DNA from: Fimbriiglobus ruber
GTDB lineage: Bacteria; Planctomycetota; Planctomycetia; Gemmatales; Gemmataceae
Length of the DNA stretch: 64,000 bases
Direction of reading: 5' to 3'
Assembly: GCF_002197845.1 (NCBI RefSeq)
Contig: NZ_NIDE01000017.1
Span: 976,712-1,040,711, forward strand
Below are positions 1-8,890 of the stretch, one piece after another. The position numbers and the translations under genes were made by a program. The notes under the pieces are model-generated. The model searched no databases. It had not been told where the DNA came from and saw nothing but the letters and a program-made list of their open reading frames with translations. Numbering within the stretch: position 1 is the stretch's first letter; each line of letters starts with the position of its first letter.

Positions 1-1943
1 GCGGCGTCGTAAGCGGCGCCGTCGTGGGCGTACTGCAGGGCGGCGGCCGTGTCCCCTTCGGCAATCGCGCCGGTGATGATGCACGCGAAGAACGGGTAGC
101 GGTCCGGGCGGGCCGCGTCGGCCGGCTTGCCCGCGCCGGCTTTCGCGAACTTGACCGCCAGTTCCCGCGCGTCCAGCTTGAGTGACGCCCGCATGGCGTC
201 CTCGCAGTCGGCCGCGGACAGCGCCTCGACATCCAGACCGGCGAGGTCGGCCGCATTCATCGCGGTGAAGTCGGGCCGGGCTGCCGGCTTGGGGGCTGGG
301 GCTGGGGCTGGGGCTGGGGCTGGGGCGGCGACTGGCGCTGGCTCACTGACCGCGGGGGTCGCGGGCTCGGCGGGGGCAACCGCGGCCGGCACGGGAACCA
401 CGGGCTCGGGATCGACTGGGACGGGGATGTGCGGCGCCTCGCCCGGCGGTTGGAGTTCGGCGCCGAGCTTGTGGCGGAGGCGGTTGAAGTCGTAGACCTC
501 CATCGGCAAGACTTTCCCGTCCACCTGTTTTCGCGGGGCGGTCCCGGTCGTGCAGTCTTCGAGGAACTTGATGATCCCGATCAGCCGCTTGCGGAGGAGC
601 TTGCTCCCGGCCGCGTCCAGCGGGGTCGCCCCGCCGAGAGCCCGAAGACTGCGTTGCGCCCAAACATCCTCGAAGAAGCGAGAGGCCCGGTCTTTGAGTT
701 TCGCCTCGGCTTGGCCGACGTCGGCCGTCCGCGTCGGGTAGGCGAGGGCTTCCTGGATGATGTCGCCGAACTGCGCCGGGCCCACGCCGGCGACCGGCTC
801 GCCGACCGCCAGGTTGATGCGGTCGCGAACTTCGGTCGCGATCTTTTTCACCGCGTCCTCGTTCGCGTGCCAGAGCCGCAGCACGCCGTTCGAGATGGTC
901 AGGTTCGAGACCACCCGGGCCATCGTCGTCCCGGTGTCGAGCAGGTTCGGGAGTTCCTCGACGACCATGCAACTGAAGAAGCGGCCTTCGGGGTCCGACT
1001 GGGGACCGAGGATCTTACGCTCCTGATCCCACACCTGCAGCAACTTGAAGAACGCCTGCGGATCACGGACCTGCATGTACACGCGGTATTCGTGGTAATC
1101 CGTGTCGTTTTCCATGCCGTGGGCGCAGCGCAGCACTTCAACCAGCGCAGCCGTCTCTTCGGCCTTGGCGTCGTCCCATTCCAGCTCGATCGACTTCTGC
1201 AGCGCCTCGACGGCCGCGGGTTGCTCGCCCAGCCACGCGCGAACGAGGCCGAGGTTGAACCACCCGGCCGGGTCCGCGGGGACAGCCGCGGTCAGTGCTT
1301 CGAACGCCCGCTTGGCGTCCGACATGCGGCCGGTGGCGGAGTCCGCGGACGGGGCTTTAACGGTTTTGCGGAAGGTGTACTTTTTGCGGGCCGCGGCGGG
1401 CAGTCGCGCCTCCGGGCCGAACGTGCCCTCGAACTGCTCGCGGAGTTCGCCGTCGGCGGGGCTGTAGTGGGCGGCCAGTTCGAGGGCGGCCCGAGCCGCG
1501 ACCGGGCGGTTCAGAACGATCTCGTTCCGCGCGATCATCTCGTAGACTTGCGTGAGCTGGTCGTGGGCCTGCGGGTCGTAAGCGTCCGCGGCCTTGCGGA
1601 ACAGCATGAGCGCGCCGATCACCTCGCCTTCCTGCTGGCGGAAGATGCCGCGGAGCAGGTGGCCCATCGCGAAGTTTTCGTTCACCACGAACGCCTTCTG
1701 GAGCACCTCCTCGGCCTTCTCCAGCTGTCCTTCCATGTAAAGAAGGTGGGCGTAATACCCCCAAACCGGGGCGTGCGTCGGGTGGGCGTTGGCGGCCGCG
1801 TCCATCACCCGCACGGCCGTCTCGTGCTGGCCCTGCTGTTGCAGGTCGAGAGCCTGCTCGATCTTGTCGAAGTACGGGGCACAGCACCATTTAAACTTTT
1901 TGCCGCTGCCGCAAGGGCAAGAATCGTAAGGATTTGGTGCCAT
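1..1943 (-). CDS. SEC-C motif / TPR-like protein, 3' end beyond window
   Basis: Open reading frame without a stop from the ATG at 1943 to the left edge, so the C-terminus is missing (about 647 codons visible). The first 21 residues form a SEC-C zinc motif (CPCGSGKKFKWCC: C9, C11, C20, C21), as found at the end of SecA and in many adaptor proteins. Residues about 25-280 are helical TPR-like repeats (for example the stretch around VWGYYAHLLYMEGQLEKAEE). A Pro/Ala-rich linker follows, encoded by a GGGGCT hexanucleotide tract at about 290-325, then another helical region. The protein probably binds other proteins and has no visible catalytic motif. No strong ribosome binding site precedes the ATG, but the SEC-C motif at the extreme N-terminus supports this start. 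Confidence 0.85.
   Translation of the reverse strand, partial: MAPNPYDSCPCGSGKKFKWCCAPYFDKIEQALDLQQQGQHETAVRVMDAAANAHPTHAPVWGYYAHLLYMEGQLEKAEEVLQKAFVVNENFAMGHLLRGIFRQQEGEVIGALMLFRKAADAYDPQAHDQLTQVYEMIARNEIVLNRPVAARAALELAAHYSPADGELREQFEGTFGPEARLPAAARKKYTFRKTVKAPSADSATGRMSDAKRAFEALTAAVPADPAGWFNLGLVRAWLGEQPAAVEALQKSIELEWDDAKAEETAALVEVLRCAHGMENDTDYHEYRVYMQVRDPQAFFKLLQVWDQERKILGPQSDPEGRFFSCMVVEELPNLLDTGTTMARVVSNLTISNGVLRLWHANEDAVKKIATEVRDRINLAVGEPVAGVGPAQFGDIIQEALAYPTRTADVGQAEAKLKDRASRFFEDVWAQRSLRALGGATPLDAAGSKLLRKRLIGIIKFLEDCTTGTAPRKQVDGKVLPMEVYDFNRLRHKLGAELQPPGEAPHIPVPVDPEPVVPVPAAVAPAEPATPAVSEPAPVAAPAPAPAPAPAPKPAARPDFTAMNAADLAGLDVEALSAADCEDAMRASLKLDARELAVKFAKAGAGKPADAARPDRYPFFACIITGAIAEGDTAAALQYAHDGAAYDA
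290..325. repeat. GGGGCT hexanucleotide tract inside the SEC-C/TPR gene
   Basis: About six near-perfect tandem copies of GGGGCT on the + strand. Read on the coding minus strand they give an alternating Ala-Pro linker. Because the unit is six bases, changes in copy number would keep the frame and only alter linker length. Confidence 0.7.
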
Positions 1944-2277
1944 ATCGTGTGCGGTGCCGTGGGTAGGAGAGCGGTGCGAATTTTGGGGCCGGACGCGAAC
2001 GAACCCGCACGACCGGGCGGGTGTCGGGGCGACGGCCGGGGCCGGACCGACCCGGGTCCGGGAACCCAATCCCTTTAAGATAGTGTTTCTGGCCGGGTGC
2101 GAAAACAGGGGGGGATTGTTTGACTCACCGAAACCCTGACCTACGGTTTGAGCAGTTCGAGCGGTAAACGCGACCCGTTACCCGTCCCGTCCGTCGGCCC
2201 CGAGCGCCGCAGCGAGCCTACTGCCCCGAAACGGCAGGCCCGTTGAGCCCGGTGAGCACGGACCGACCCCCGATAGG

Positions 2278-3930
2278 ATGCGTCTGATGGTGACCAACGA
2301 TCTTGGTGCGTGCGAATGGTTCGTCTGGGATCTCCGGCGGAGCGGGTTGATCGACCGCGGCCAGCTGGACCAAATCGTCAGCGAGTTCCTCAAGCGGAAC
2401 CCGCGGGCCGAGGCCCCCGCCCTGGCCGAACACTTGGTCCACCAGGGCACGCTCACAGCCTTCCAGTCCGAGCGGATTCTGAACGGCAAGACCCAGGGGC
2501 TCGTCCTCGGGCCGTACGTCCTGCTGGACGCCATCGGCCAGGGCAGCATGGGGCAAGTCTATAAGGCGTCGTCCAAGAACGACAACAACCAGTACGCGAT
2601 CAAGGTACTCCCCCGGCGGAGCATGTGGAACGTCCGGCTCGCCCGCCGGCAGGTCCGCTCGTTCGGTCAGATCACCCACCCGTCCGTGGTCCCGTTCGTG
2701 GACGTCGGGACGGCCGGCGGGTTGCACTATCTGGTGTGGCCGCTGGCCGAGGGACAAACGCTCGAAACGATGGTTCAACAGAACGGCCGCCTGCACCCGC
2801 AACAGGCCGCCCTGATCGGCGTCCAGGTCGCCCAGGGGCTGGCCCTCTGCCACCAGAACAACATTTTCCACGGGCTGGTCAAGCCGTCGAACGTCATGGT
2901 CGGGGGGGACGGCCAGGCCCGTATCCTCGACTTCGGGATCGGCTCGCTCCTCGTCGAGAACGAAGGCGAGTCGCTGGTGGACACCATGTCCACCGCGAAC
3001 ACGCTGACCAGCGGGCTCGACTGCGCGAGCCCCGAAAGCATCATGGAGCCGACGAACCGGACCCCGCCCGGCGACCAGTACTCACTCGGGTGCGTGCTGT
3101 ATTACTGCCTGACGGGTCGGGTTCCGTTCCCCGAGGGGAGCGCGGTCGAGAAGATGATGGCTCACCAGTCGAAGGAGCCGACTGCGATCCAGGAATTCGC
3201 CCCGGACGTTCCGGAAGGTCTGGTCGCGGTCGTCGCCCGCCTGATGGCCAAGGTTCCGGAGCAACGGTTCTCCACCACGGACGAGGTCGTCGAGGCGCTC
3301 GAGCCGTACATCGGTGAAATGGCCGAGGACCACGGCGCGGTCGCCGCCCAACCGGTCGCCGCCGCGGCCGGCTCGCGTATGGGGGCCAACCGGGGCGGGT
3401 ACGACTTCCCGAAAGCCCCGACGCCGACCGCGAAGCCGGGCATCGGCTCCCGGCCGAGTCTGCCCCCGGTGCCGAGCGCCCGAGACCGCGGGTATCCGTC
3501 CCGCGAGCAGGCTCCGGTCACGCCGCCGCCGGCCGGTCGGCTGAACCCGCCGCCCGCCACCCAGCCGTCCCGCTTTCAGGGCTCGGCACCGGCCCCGACG
3601 GTCCCGACCCGGGCGTCGGCCGCTCCCGCCCGTGCGACGGCCGCTCCCGCCCGGGCTCCCGTTCCCACGCGGGCCGCGGTTCCGAGCCGCGCGTCGTTCC
3701 AACTGCCGCCGATCGAGGACGAAATCGCGCTGACGGCCGCGTTCCCCGAACACGGTGGGTATTCCGACCCGGCCGCCCTCCGGGCATCCGCCGGGTGGGT
3801 AGCCGAAGCGGCCGCTGAATCCGACCGGGGTGGGTCCAGGAAGGGGCTACTCGGTACCATCGGACTCATAGCCATCGCCATGATCCTCATGGTACTCGTG
3901 TTCATCGGTGCGAAGCTTTTGCTGGGCTAA
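2278..3930 (+). CDS. Ser/Thr protein kinase-like membrane protein, probable pseudokinase
   Basis: 550 aa. Residues 1-75 form a short N-terminal helical region common in planctomycete kinases. Residues 80-345 carry a kinase fold: glycine loop IGQGSMGQV (86-94), the Lys of YAIK (K109), a DFG motif (218-220) and an SPE-type activation-segment end. The catalytic loop reads HGLVKPSN (198-205) instead of HRDLKPxN, so the catalytic Asp is Leu200. The helix-C Glu expected about ten residues before 'HP' is replaced by Arg/Gln. A Pro/Ala-rich linker (about 355-475) leads to one C-terminal membrane helix (about 525-549), placing the domain in the cytoplasm. Family knowledge suggests a Hanks-type kinase; the missing residues suggest a scaffold or ATP-binding pseudokinase. 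Met4 (2287) is an alternative start. Confidence 0.9.
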   Translation: MRLMVTNDLGACEWFVWDLRRSGLIDRGQLDQIVSEFLKRNPRAEAPALAEHLVHQGTLTAFQSERILNGKTQGLVLGPYVLLDAIGQGSMGQVYKASSKNDNNQYAIKVLPRRSMWNVRLARRQVRSFGQITHPSVVPFVDVGTAGGLHYLVWPLAEGQTLETMVQQNGRLHPQQAALIGVQVAQGLALCHQNNIFHGLVKPSNVMVGGDGQARILDFGIGSLLVENEGESLVDTMSTANTLTSGLDCASPESIMEPTNRTPPGDQYSLGCVLYYCLTGRVPFPEGSAVEKMMAHQSKEPTAIQEFAPDVPEGLVAVVARLMAKVPEQRFSTTDEVVEALEPYIGEMAEDHGAVAAQPVAAAAGSRMGANRGGYDFPKAPTPTAKPGIGSRPSLPPVPSARDRGYPSREQAPVTPPPAGRLNPPPATQPSRFQGSAPAPTVPTRASAAPARATAAPARAPVPTRAAVPSRASFQLPPIEDEIALTAAFPEHGGYSDPAALRASAGWVAEAAAESDRGGSRKGLLGTIGLIAIAMILMVLVFIGAKLLLG

Positions 3931-3948
3931 CCGGGTGACGTGTAGAAC

Positions 3949-4001
3949 AAGGGGCCGGGCTCGCGGGTGTCCACTTGAGACACCGCGAGCCCGGCCCTTT
4001 T
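3949..4001. terminator. Bidirectional hairpin terminator between the kinase-like gene and trpS
   Basis: Arms 3949-3971 and 3979-4001 form a GC-rich stem of about 20 bp with one bulged G and a 7-nt loop. It ends in TTTT on the + strand and is preceded by AA. It lies between convergent genes, just after the kinase-like stop and before the trpS stop. Confidence 0.8.
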
Positions 4002-4032
4002 CGCTGACCCACCACGCGCCGCGCGCCGACCT

Positions 4033-5115
4033 TTACTCGGCCGGCGCGGCCGCCATCCCGACCGCCTGCCGGACGAGAGCCAGGGTTTTCCGGGCTTCCG
4101 CCCGCGCCTTCCGGGCGCCGGCACGCAGCACGTCTTCGACGGTCACCGGGTCGGCCGCGAGTTGCTTCCGCCGCTCCCGGGCCGGGCCGAAGCGGGCGTC
4201 GATCTTCGCCAGCAGGAGTTGTTTCGCGTCCCCGTAGCCGAACGCCCGGCCCTTACGGGCGTCCGCGTTGAGCATCGGGTTGCGATACTGCTCGGCGAGT
4301 TGCGCCGCCTCGCCCGCCGTAGCGAACAGCTTGTACAGCGCGAAGACGTTGCACGTCTCCGGGTTCTTGGGCTCTTCCAGCGGGGTCGAGTCCGTCACCA
4401 CGCCCATGACGGCCGTTTTCAGCGCCTTCCCTTCGGCAAAGATCTCGATCGTGTTGCCGTAAGACTTACTCATCTTCTGCCCGTCCGTACCCGGCACGGT
4501 GGGGGCGTCGCCGAGCATCTCGCGCGGCTCCGGGAAGACGTCGTCGTAAGCCTGGTTGAAGTACCCGGCCATGTCGCGGGTCATTTCCAGGTGCTGAACC
4601 TGGTCCTTGCCGACCGGCACGAGGTTCGACCGGACGATGAGAATGTCGGCCGCCATCAAGACCGGGTACGTGAACAGGCCCACGGTCGGCGTAATCCCTT
4701 TCGACACCTTGTCCTTGTACGAAGTCGCCCGTTCGAGCAACCCCATCCCGGTGACGGTGGACAGGATCCACGTCAGTTCGGTCACTTCGGGCACGTCCGA
4801 TTGGCGGTAAAACGTCGCCCGGTCCGGGTCCAGACCCAGCGCGAGGTAGTCGAGGGCCACGTCGCGGACGTTCTCCGCCAGAATTTCCCGGGCGGACTTC
4901 CAGGTGGTCTTCCCGGCCTTTTGCGCGGCGTCCGCCTCCCGTGCCTCGGCTTCCTTGAGCGTGGTCAGCGCGTGATAATCAGCGATGAAATAGAACGCAT
5001 CCCCTTGCTCCTGCAGGGCGATGTGCTGCCGGATCGCCCCGAAGTAGTTGCCGAGGTGGAGTTTCCCGGACGGCTGGACGCCGCTCAGGATGCGCTTCGT
5101 GGCTGGTTCGGGCAC
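4033..5115 (-). CDS. trpS: Tryptophan-tRNA ligase
   Basis: 360 aa from a GTG at 5115; AGAGGA about 8 nt upstream supports it over the in-frame start at 5199, whose extra 28 residues are not family-like. It charges tRNA-Trp in the cytoplasm. Class I signatures are clear: PSGKLHLGN with the HIGH-type HLGN at 20-23, then a Rossmann core, and KMSKS at 214-218 in DGQKMSKSYGN. The motif GKDQVQHLEMTRD, typical of TrpRS, is present. Residues about 55-76 form a charged insertion (Ala/Glu/Lys-rich) within the first half of the Rossmann domain. It is monocistronic and converges on the kinase-like gene. Confidence 0.97.
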   Translation of the reverse strand: MPEPATKRILSGVQPSGKLHLGNYFGAIRQHIALQEQGDAFYFIADYHALTTLKEAEAREADAAQKAGKTTWKSAREILAENVRDVALDYLALGLDPDRATFYRQSDVPEVTELTWILSTVTGMGLLERATSYKDKVSKGITPTVGLFTYPVLMAADILIVRSNLVPVGKDQVQHLEMTRDMAGYFNQAYDDVFPEPREMLGDAPTVPGTDGQKMSKSYGNTIEIFAEGKALKTAVMGVVTDSTPLEEPKNPETCNVFALYKLFATAGEAAQLAEQYRNPMLNADARKGRAFGYGDAKQLLLAKIDARFGPARERRKQLAADPVTVEDVLRAGARKARAEARKTLALVRQAVGMAAAPAE

Positions 5116-5259
5116 CGGACGATCCTCTGCGTGGGAAGACGAACAACCAGGGTCGAATCGCCGCGTACCGCCGGGACGCGCGGGTGGGCTTGGCGTCAAC
5201 CGAATGACACGGTTAGATTAGGGGCGGTTCGGTCCGGATTAAAGCACGCGAGATTTGGT

Positions 5260-6084
5260 ATGGATGCCGCCGCGCCGCCCCGCGTCGAAATCGACTTCGG
5301 CCCAGCCCCTGTTCGCCTCGCTGCCGCCCCATCGCCGGCGCCGGACGAGAAACGGACCGAGCTGATCCTCGACGCCTTGAAGCGCGGGCTCGCCGACTCC
5401 GGGGAACACCGGCTCTACCGCTCCGGAAAGCTTCCCGGCCTCTTCCCCACCCGAACCGGCCCCGCGGCCGACGCGGCCCTCGTCGCGCTCGCCGACGGGC
5501 TGATCGACACGGTCCGGACCGAGGCGAAGGGCAAGCTGATCGTCGAATGGGTGCGTGTCACGCCGAAGGGTGTCGCGTTTGTTCACGAACGGGATACGCC
5601 GAAAGCGGTGTTGCGCGAGTTACGCGACCTGATCGGCCCGACCCGCGACGGCGTGCCGGTCTGGATGGCGGACATGCGCGACCAGGTCGCCGCGCTCCAA
5701 TCTACCTTCGAGAACCGGGCCGCCGACCTGCTCAAGCGACTGGATGGCGTGGCCCTTCGCGTCGAAGCGGCGCTGCGCCGCGCGGACCTTGGCAGCCCAC
5801 AAGTCTCGGGTACCGTGAGGAAACTCGTCCCGTGGGCCATCGAAGCGCTCGAATACCTCGACCGCCGGGCGACGACCACCGGGGGCGGCCCGTGCCCGCT
5901 CCGTGAACTGTTTCAGGCGCTACGAGACCATTACCCGGACCTGACTTTGCCCTCGTTCCACGCCGGTCTCCAGCGCCTCCACGACAACCGGGCGGTCCGC
6001 CTGACCGGCGCGAACGGTACGGTGCCCGACCCGGAATACGCGATGTTCATCGGGGCGGGCATGTGTTGTTTCGCGGAACGGTAA
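5260..6084 (+). CDS. Hypothetical cytoplasmic protein
   Basis: 274 aa from the ATG at 5260; the frame stays open far upstream but that part lies opposite trpS and is not coding-like. An N-terminal Pro/Ala-rich segment is followed by a region around residues 25-110 resembling a winged-helix fold (LILDALKRGL, LPGLFPTRTG, VRVTPKGVAFVH), a coiled-coil-like helix (about 130-185) and a C-terminal segment (about 205-274) that could be a second winged helix. No membrane segment or signal peptide. It may be a regulatory or DNA-binding protein, but no family is recognised. Transcribed divergently from trpS (about 145 bp between starts). Confidence 0.75.
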   Translation: MDAAAPPRVEIDFGPAPVRLAAAPSPAPDEKRTELILDALKRGLADSGEHRLYRSGKLPGLFPTRTGPAADAALVALADGLIDTVRTEAKGKLIVEWVRVTPKGVAFVHERDTPKAVLRELRDLIGPTRDGVPVWMADMRDQVAALQSTFENRAADLLKRLDGVALRVEAALRRADLGSPQVSGTVRKLVPWAIEALEYLDRRATTTGGGPCPLRELFQALRDHYPDLTLPSFHAGLQRLHDNRAVRLTGANGTVPDPEYAMFIGAGMCCFAER

Positions 6085-6180
6085 GTACCCGGGTCTGTAA
6101 TCACACGTCGTAAGCACATATCGCGTTCTTGTTCTAAAGTCGGAGGGGTTATGAATCAGTGAGGCTATTGGTGTTCAGTC

Positions 6181-6747
6181 ATGCTGTTAATCTTCTTTTC
6201 TTCCAGCAAACTCCTTGCGCGCGCTCGTCGTTCGTGCAGCAAGTGCGTGACGTGCGAAAAGTGCCACGAGACTTTTACCTACTGCATGTCACGTGAGGCG
6301 TTTGGCGAAGACAAATCGGTGTTCAGCAACACAAGGGAGGTCGCGTGGCGAAAGGCTGAGCAGAACGCCGAGGAAATAGTCCAACGGATGTTGCAGGAGG
6401 AAAGCGACCCCATTCCCTGCCCGTCGTGTGGTTGGGTTCAAGAAGAAATGATCCGGAGCGTCCGGCGGCGGTCTTACACCGGGCTGAAAAATCTGGGCAA
6501 CGCGTTTTTGTTGTTTATCGCTGGCGTGTTCGCTCTGACGGTACTCTACTTATTCCTGCTCGTCTTCTCTTACAAATGGGAGAATAACGCACTTTATGGT
6601 GCGTGCGAGTTCGTGGGTGTTTGCACTGCCATTCTGGGAACCCCGTACTTGCTGCTATGGTTACTACGCTGGGGTCTAAATTCTTTGTACAACCCAAATA
6701 CCAAGTTCGTCGGCCAAAATAGCGAATCACACCCGCATCAAAAGTAA
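6181..6747 (+). CDS. Small zinc-ribbon-like membrane protein, hypothetical
   Basis: 188 aa. Paired cysteines near the N-terminus (CSKCVTCEKCHETF, about residues 19-32) and a second pair (CPSCGW, about 80-85) look like one split zinc ribbon. Two hydrophobic segments follow (about 108-130 and 143-168), then a hydrophilic tail. The DNA is noticeably less GC-rich than its neighbours, so it may be a recent arrival. The initiating ATG lies in a hydrophobic stretch and a slightly later start is possible. No function is recognised. Confidence 0.6.
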   Translation: MLLIFFSSSKLLARARRSCSKCVTCEKCHETFTYCMSREAFGEDKSVFSNTREVAWRKAEQNAEEIVQRMLQEESDPIPCPSCGWVQEEMIRSVRRRSYTGLKNLGNAFLLFIAGVFALTVLYLFLLVFSYKWENNALYGACEFVGVCTAILGTPYLLLWLLRWGLNSLYNPNTKFVGQNSESHPHQK

Positions 6748-6772
6748 ATCGTCCTGCTGATGGCTGGCTCAA

Positions 6773-8488
6773 TCAGTACCCCACCGCGGCCCCATCTTTC
6801 CGGGCTTCTGTGCCGCCGCGAAGGGTGCCGGTCGCGGGATCGATCCAGATCCCCTGATACCCGCCGCCGTTTCGCGCCACACGCCGGACCTGGTGCCCGC
6901 GCTTCGTCAGTTCCTCGACCACGGCTTCCGGTATCCCGCCCTCGGCCTGGATCGTGCCCACACCCCGCGCCGGTCGGCCGGTCGGGGTGGCGGAGCCGAT
7001 GTGTTCGATCCGCGGGGCTTCCCCGGCAGCTTGCACGTCCATCCCGAAATCGAGTAGGTTCACCAGAACTTCGACCTGCCCCTGAGGCTGCATGTCGCCG
7101 CCCATCACGCCAAACACGAACCGCGGCTTGCCCGCTTGCGTGACCATCGCCGGGATGATCGTGTGGAACGGCCGCTTGCCGGGTTCGAGCCTGTTCGCGT
7201 GCGCTTCGTCCAGCGCGAACAGGCTGCCACGGTTCTGGAGCGCGAACCCGAGTTCCGGGACCGCGCACATCGACCCGAAGCCGTAATAGTTGCTCTGAAT
7301 CAGCGAGACACAGTTGTGGTTCTTATCGACGACACAGAGGTAGATGGTGTCGGCCCGGCCGATCTTCGGGTCGCCGGCGGGCACGTCGCGGGCCGCGTGG
7401 TGCGGATCGATTCGCTTTCGCCGCTCGGCCGCGTACTCCTTGCTGATCAGCTCGTCGACCGGAGCCTTGGCGAACGCCGGGTCCGCGTAGAACCGGGCGC
7501 GGTCGGCGTAAGCGAGTTTCTTGGCCTCGGTGAACAGGTGCCAGTAGTCGGGCGAGTTCGGCCCCATCGCTTTGAGGTCGTAGGGTTCCAGCAAGTTCAG
7601 CATCTGGAGGGCGGCGATTCCCTGACCTGGCGGCGGGATCTCCCAGACCTCGTGGCCGCGGTACGTGGTCTTCGCCGGGTCGACCCACGTCGACGTGTGC
7701 GTGGCGAAGTCTGGCTTCGCGAACAGTCCGCCGACGCGGTCGGAGAAGGCGACGATCCGATCGGCGATCGGGCCTTTGTAATAGGCGTCCCGGCCGTCCT
7801 TGGCGATGAGCTGATACGTTGCCGCAAGGGCGGGGTTTTTGAACACCTCACCGGCCTTCGGCGCCTGGCCTTTCGGGCCGGGCAGGTAGACGGCTGCCGT
7901 CCCCTGGCCGGCACGCAGCCCGCGCTCGCCTGCTTTCCAATAGCCGGCGATCACTTCGGGCACCGGTGCCCCGTCGGCCGCGTAACCGATGCTCGGCTCC
8001 AACAATTCGGCGAACGGTTTCGACCCGAACCGCTTGCGGAGTTCGTCCCAGCCGTCCACGCAGCCGGGCACCGACCAACTCAGCGGCCCTGTCTCCGGGA
8101 TCTCGGTCAGTTTTCGATCGGCGAATAGTTGGCGGGTCGCTTTGCCGGGCGCCCGGCCGCTGGCGTTCAGGCCGTAGAGTTTCTGGGTTTTCGCGTCGTA
8201 GACGATCGCGTACAGGTCGCCGCCGATACCGCACGACATCGGCTCCAGAACGCCCATGGCGGCGCTCGTGGCGATGGCGGCATCGACCGCGTTCCCGCCG
8301 CGCTTGAGGACGTCCAACCCGATTTGGGCCGCGAGCGGATGGCTGGTGGCGATCATTCCGTGGGGAGCCATCGTGACCGACCGGCCGGACTTCCCGGCGA
8401 CGGCCGTCGGCCGCTCGGCGGCGAGCCCGAACGGTGAATTGATTACCACAAGTGACAGGACGCCCAGAAAAGGCACAAAGCGAAGCAT
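6773..8488 (-). CDS. ggt: Gamma-glutamyltransferase, secreted
   Basis: 571 aa with a signal peptide (hydrophobic residues about 5-22, ending AAE). Ntn-hydrolase family: hydrolyses or transfers the gamma-glutamyl group of glutathione in the periplasm. The large-subunit region contains GGNAVDAAIATSAAMGVLEP and GIGGDLYAIVYD. The autocleavage nucleophile is Thr381 in RADTIYLCVVDKN, followed by PFHTIIPAMV and GVMGGDMQPQG, which match small-subunit motifs. Length and order fit a complete enzyme that self-cleaves before Thr381. Monocistronic as far as seen; it converges on the zinc-ribbon membrane gene. Confidence 0.95.
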   Translation of the reverse strand: MLRFVPFLGVLSLVVINSPFGLAAERPTAVAGKSGRSVTMAPHGMIATSHPLAAQIGLDVLKRGGNAVDAAIATSAAMGVLEPMSCGIGGDLYAIVYDAKTQKLYGLNASGRAPGKATRQLFADRKLTEIPETGPLSWSVPGCVDGWDELRKRFGSKPFAELLEPSIGYAADGAPVPEVIAGYWKAGERGLRAGQGTAAVYLPGPKGQAPKAGEVFKNPALAATYQLIAKDGRDAYYKGPIADRIVAFSDRVGGLFAKPDFATHTSTWVDPAKTTYRGHEVWEIPPPGQGIAALQMLNLLEPYDLKAMGPNSPDYWHLFTEAKKLAYADRARFYADPAFAKAPVDELISKEYAAERRKRIDPHHAARDVPAGDPKIGRADTIYLCVVDKNHNCVSLIQSNYYGFGSMCAVPELGFALQNRGSLFALDEAHANRLEPGKRPFHTIIPAMVTQAGKPRFVFGVMGGDMQPQGQVEVLVNLLDFGMDVQAAGEAPRIEHIGSATPTGRPARGVGTIQAEGGIPEAVVEELTKRGHQVRRVARNGGGYQGIWIDPATGTLRGGTEARKDGAAVGY

Positions 8489-8890
8489 ACTTGTTCGCCC
8501 GAAAAGTACGGTGGCCGACCCCAGGGTAGTATCCCATCCCGCGGTGGTCGTGAGTACAGGATTCCGAGCCTGAAGCCAGACGCGGTTATGGAGCCAAAGG
8601 TATTCTCGTCAGAGCAGAGTATTCTTGATTGAGGCAGGAGCCGAACAACAACGGAAACCTTGAATTTTCAAATCACTATGATCGGCAACTCGACCCGAAA
8701 CAGTCACAATCGTTCCGTTCTTGCGAAAAACGGGTAGCGCCGTTAACCCTTGCTTACGACTATTCCGTTGCCTGATCGAGAAATCCGAGCGAACCGGCAA
8801 AATTCGCCTCGCTTACCGGGCACCCGACTTGCTACCGTGCTAGTGCGTAGCGCATTTCAGGGCATGGATTCCTGATCGGACCGGCAAAAT
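8489..8890. other. Intergenic region between ggt and the metallophosphoesterase
   Basis: About 400 bp separating divergent genes. Part of it is less GC-rich. A 63-codon frame on the minus strand (8609-8800) has no recognisable product and is not called. Promoters for both flanking genes should lie here, but no convincing -35/-10 pair stands out. Confidence 0.4.

Noticed and set aside
429-2078. Long + strand frame (549 codons) over the SEC-C/TPR gene
   Set aside because: Antisense to a gene with a clear SEC-C motif; its composition (Arg/Val/Leu-rich with scattered His/Glu) is that of a GC-rich shadow frame.
8609-8800. 63-codon minus-strand frame between ggt and the metallophosphoesterase
   Set aside because: No homology-like features, no SD and no signal peptide; cannot be supported.
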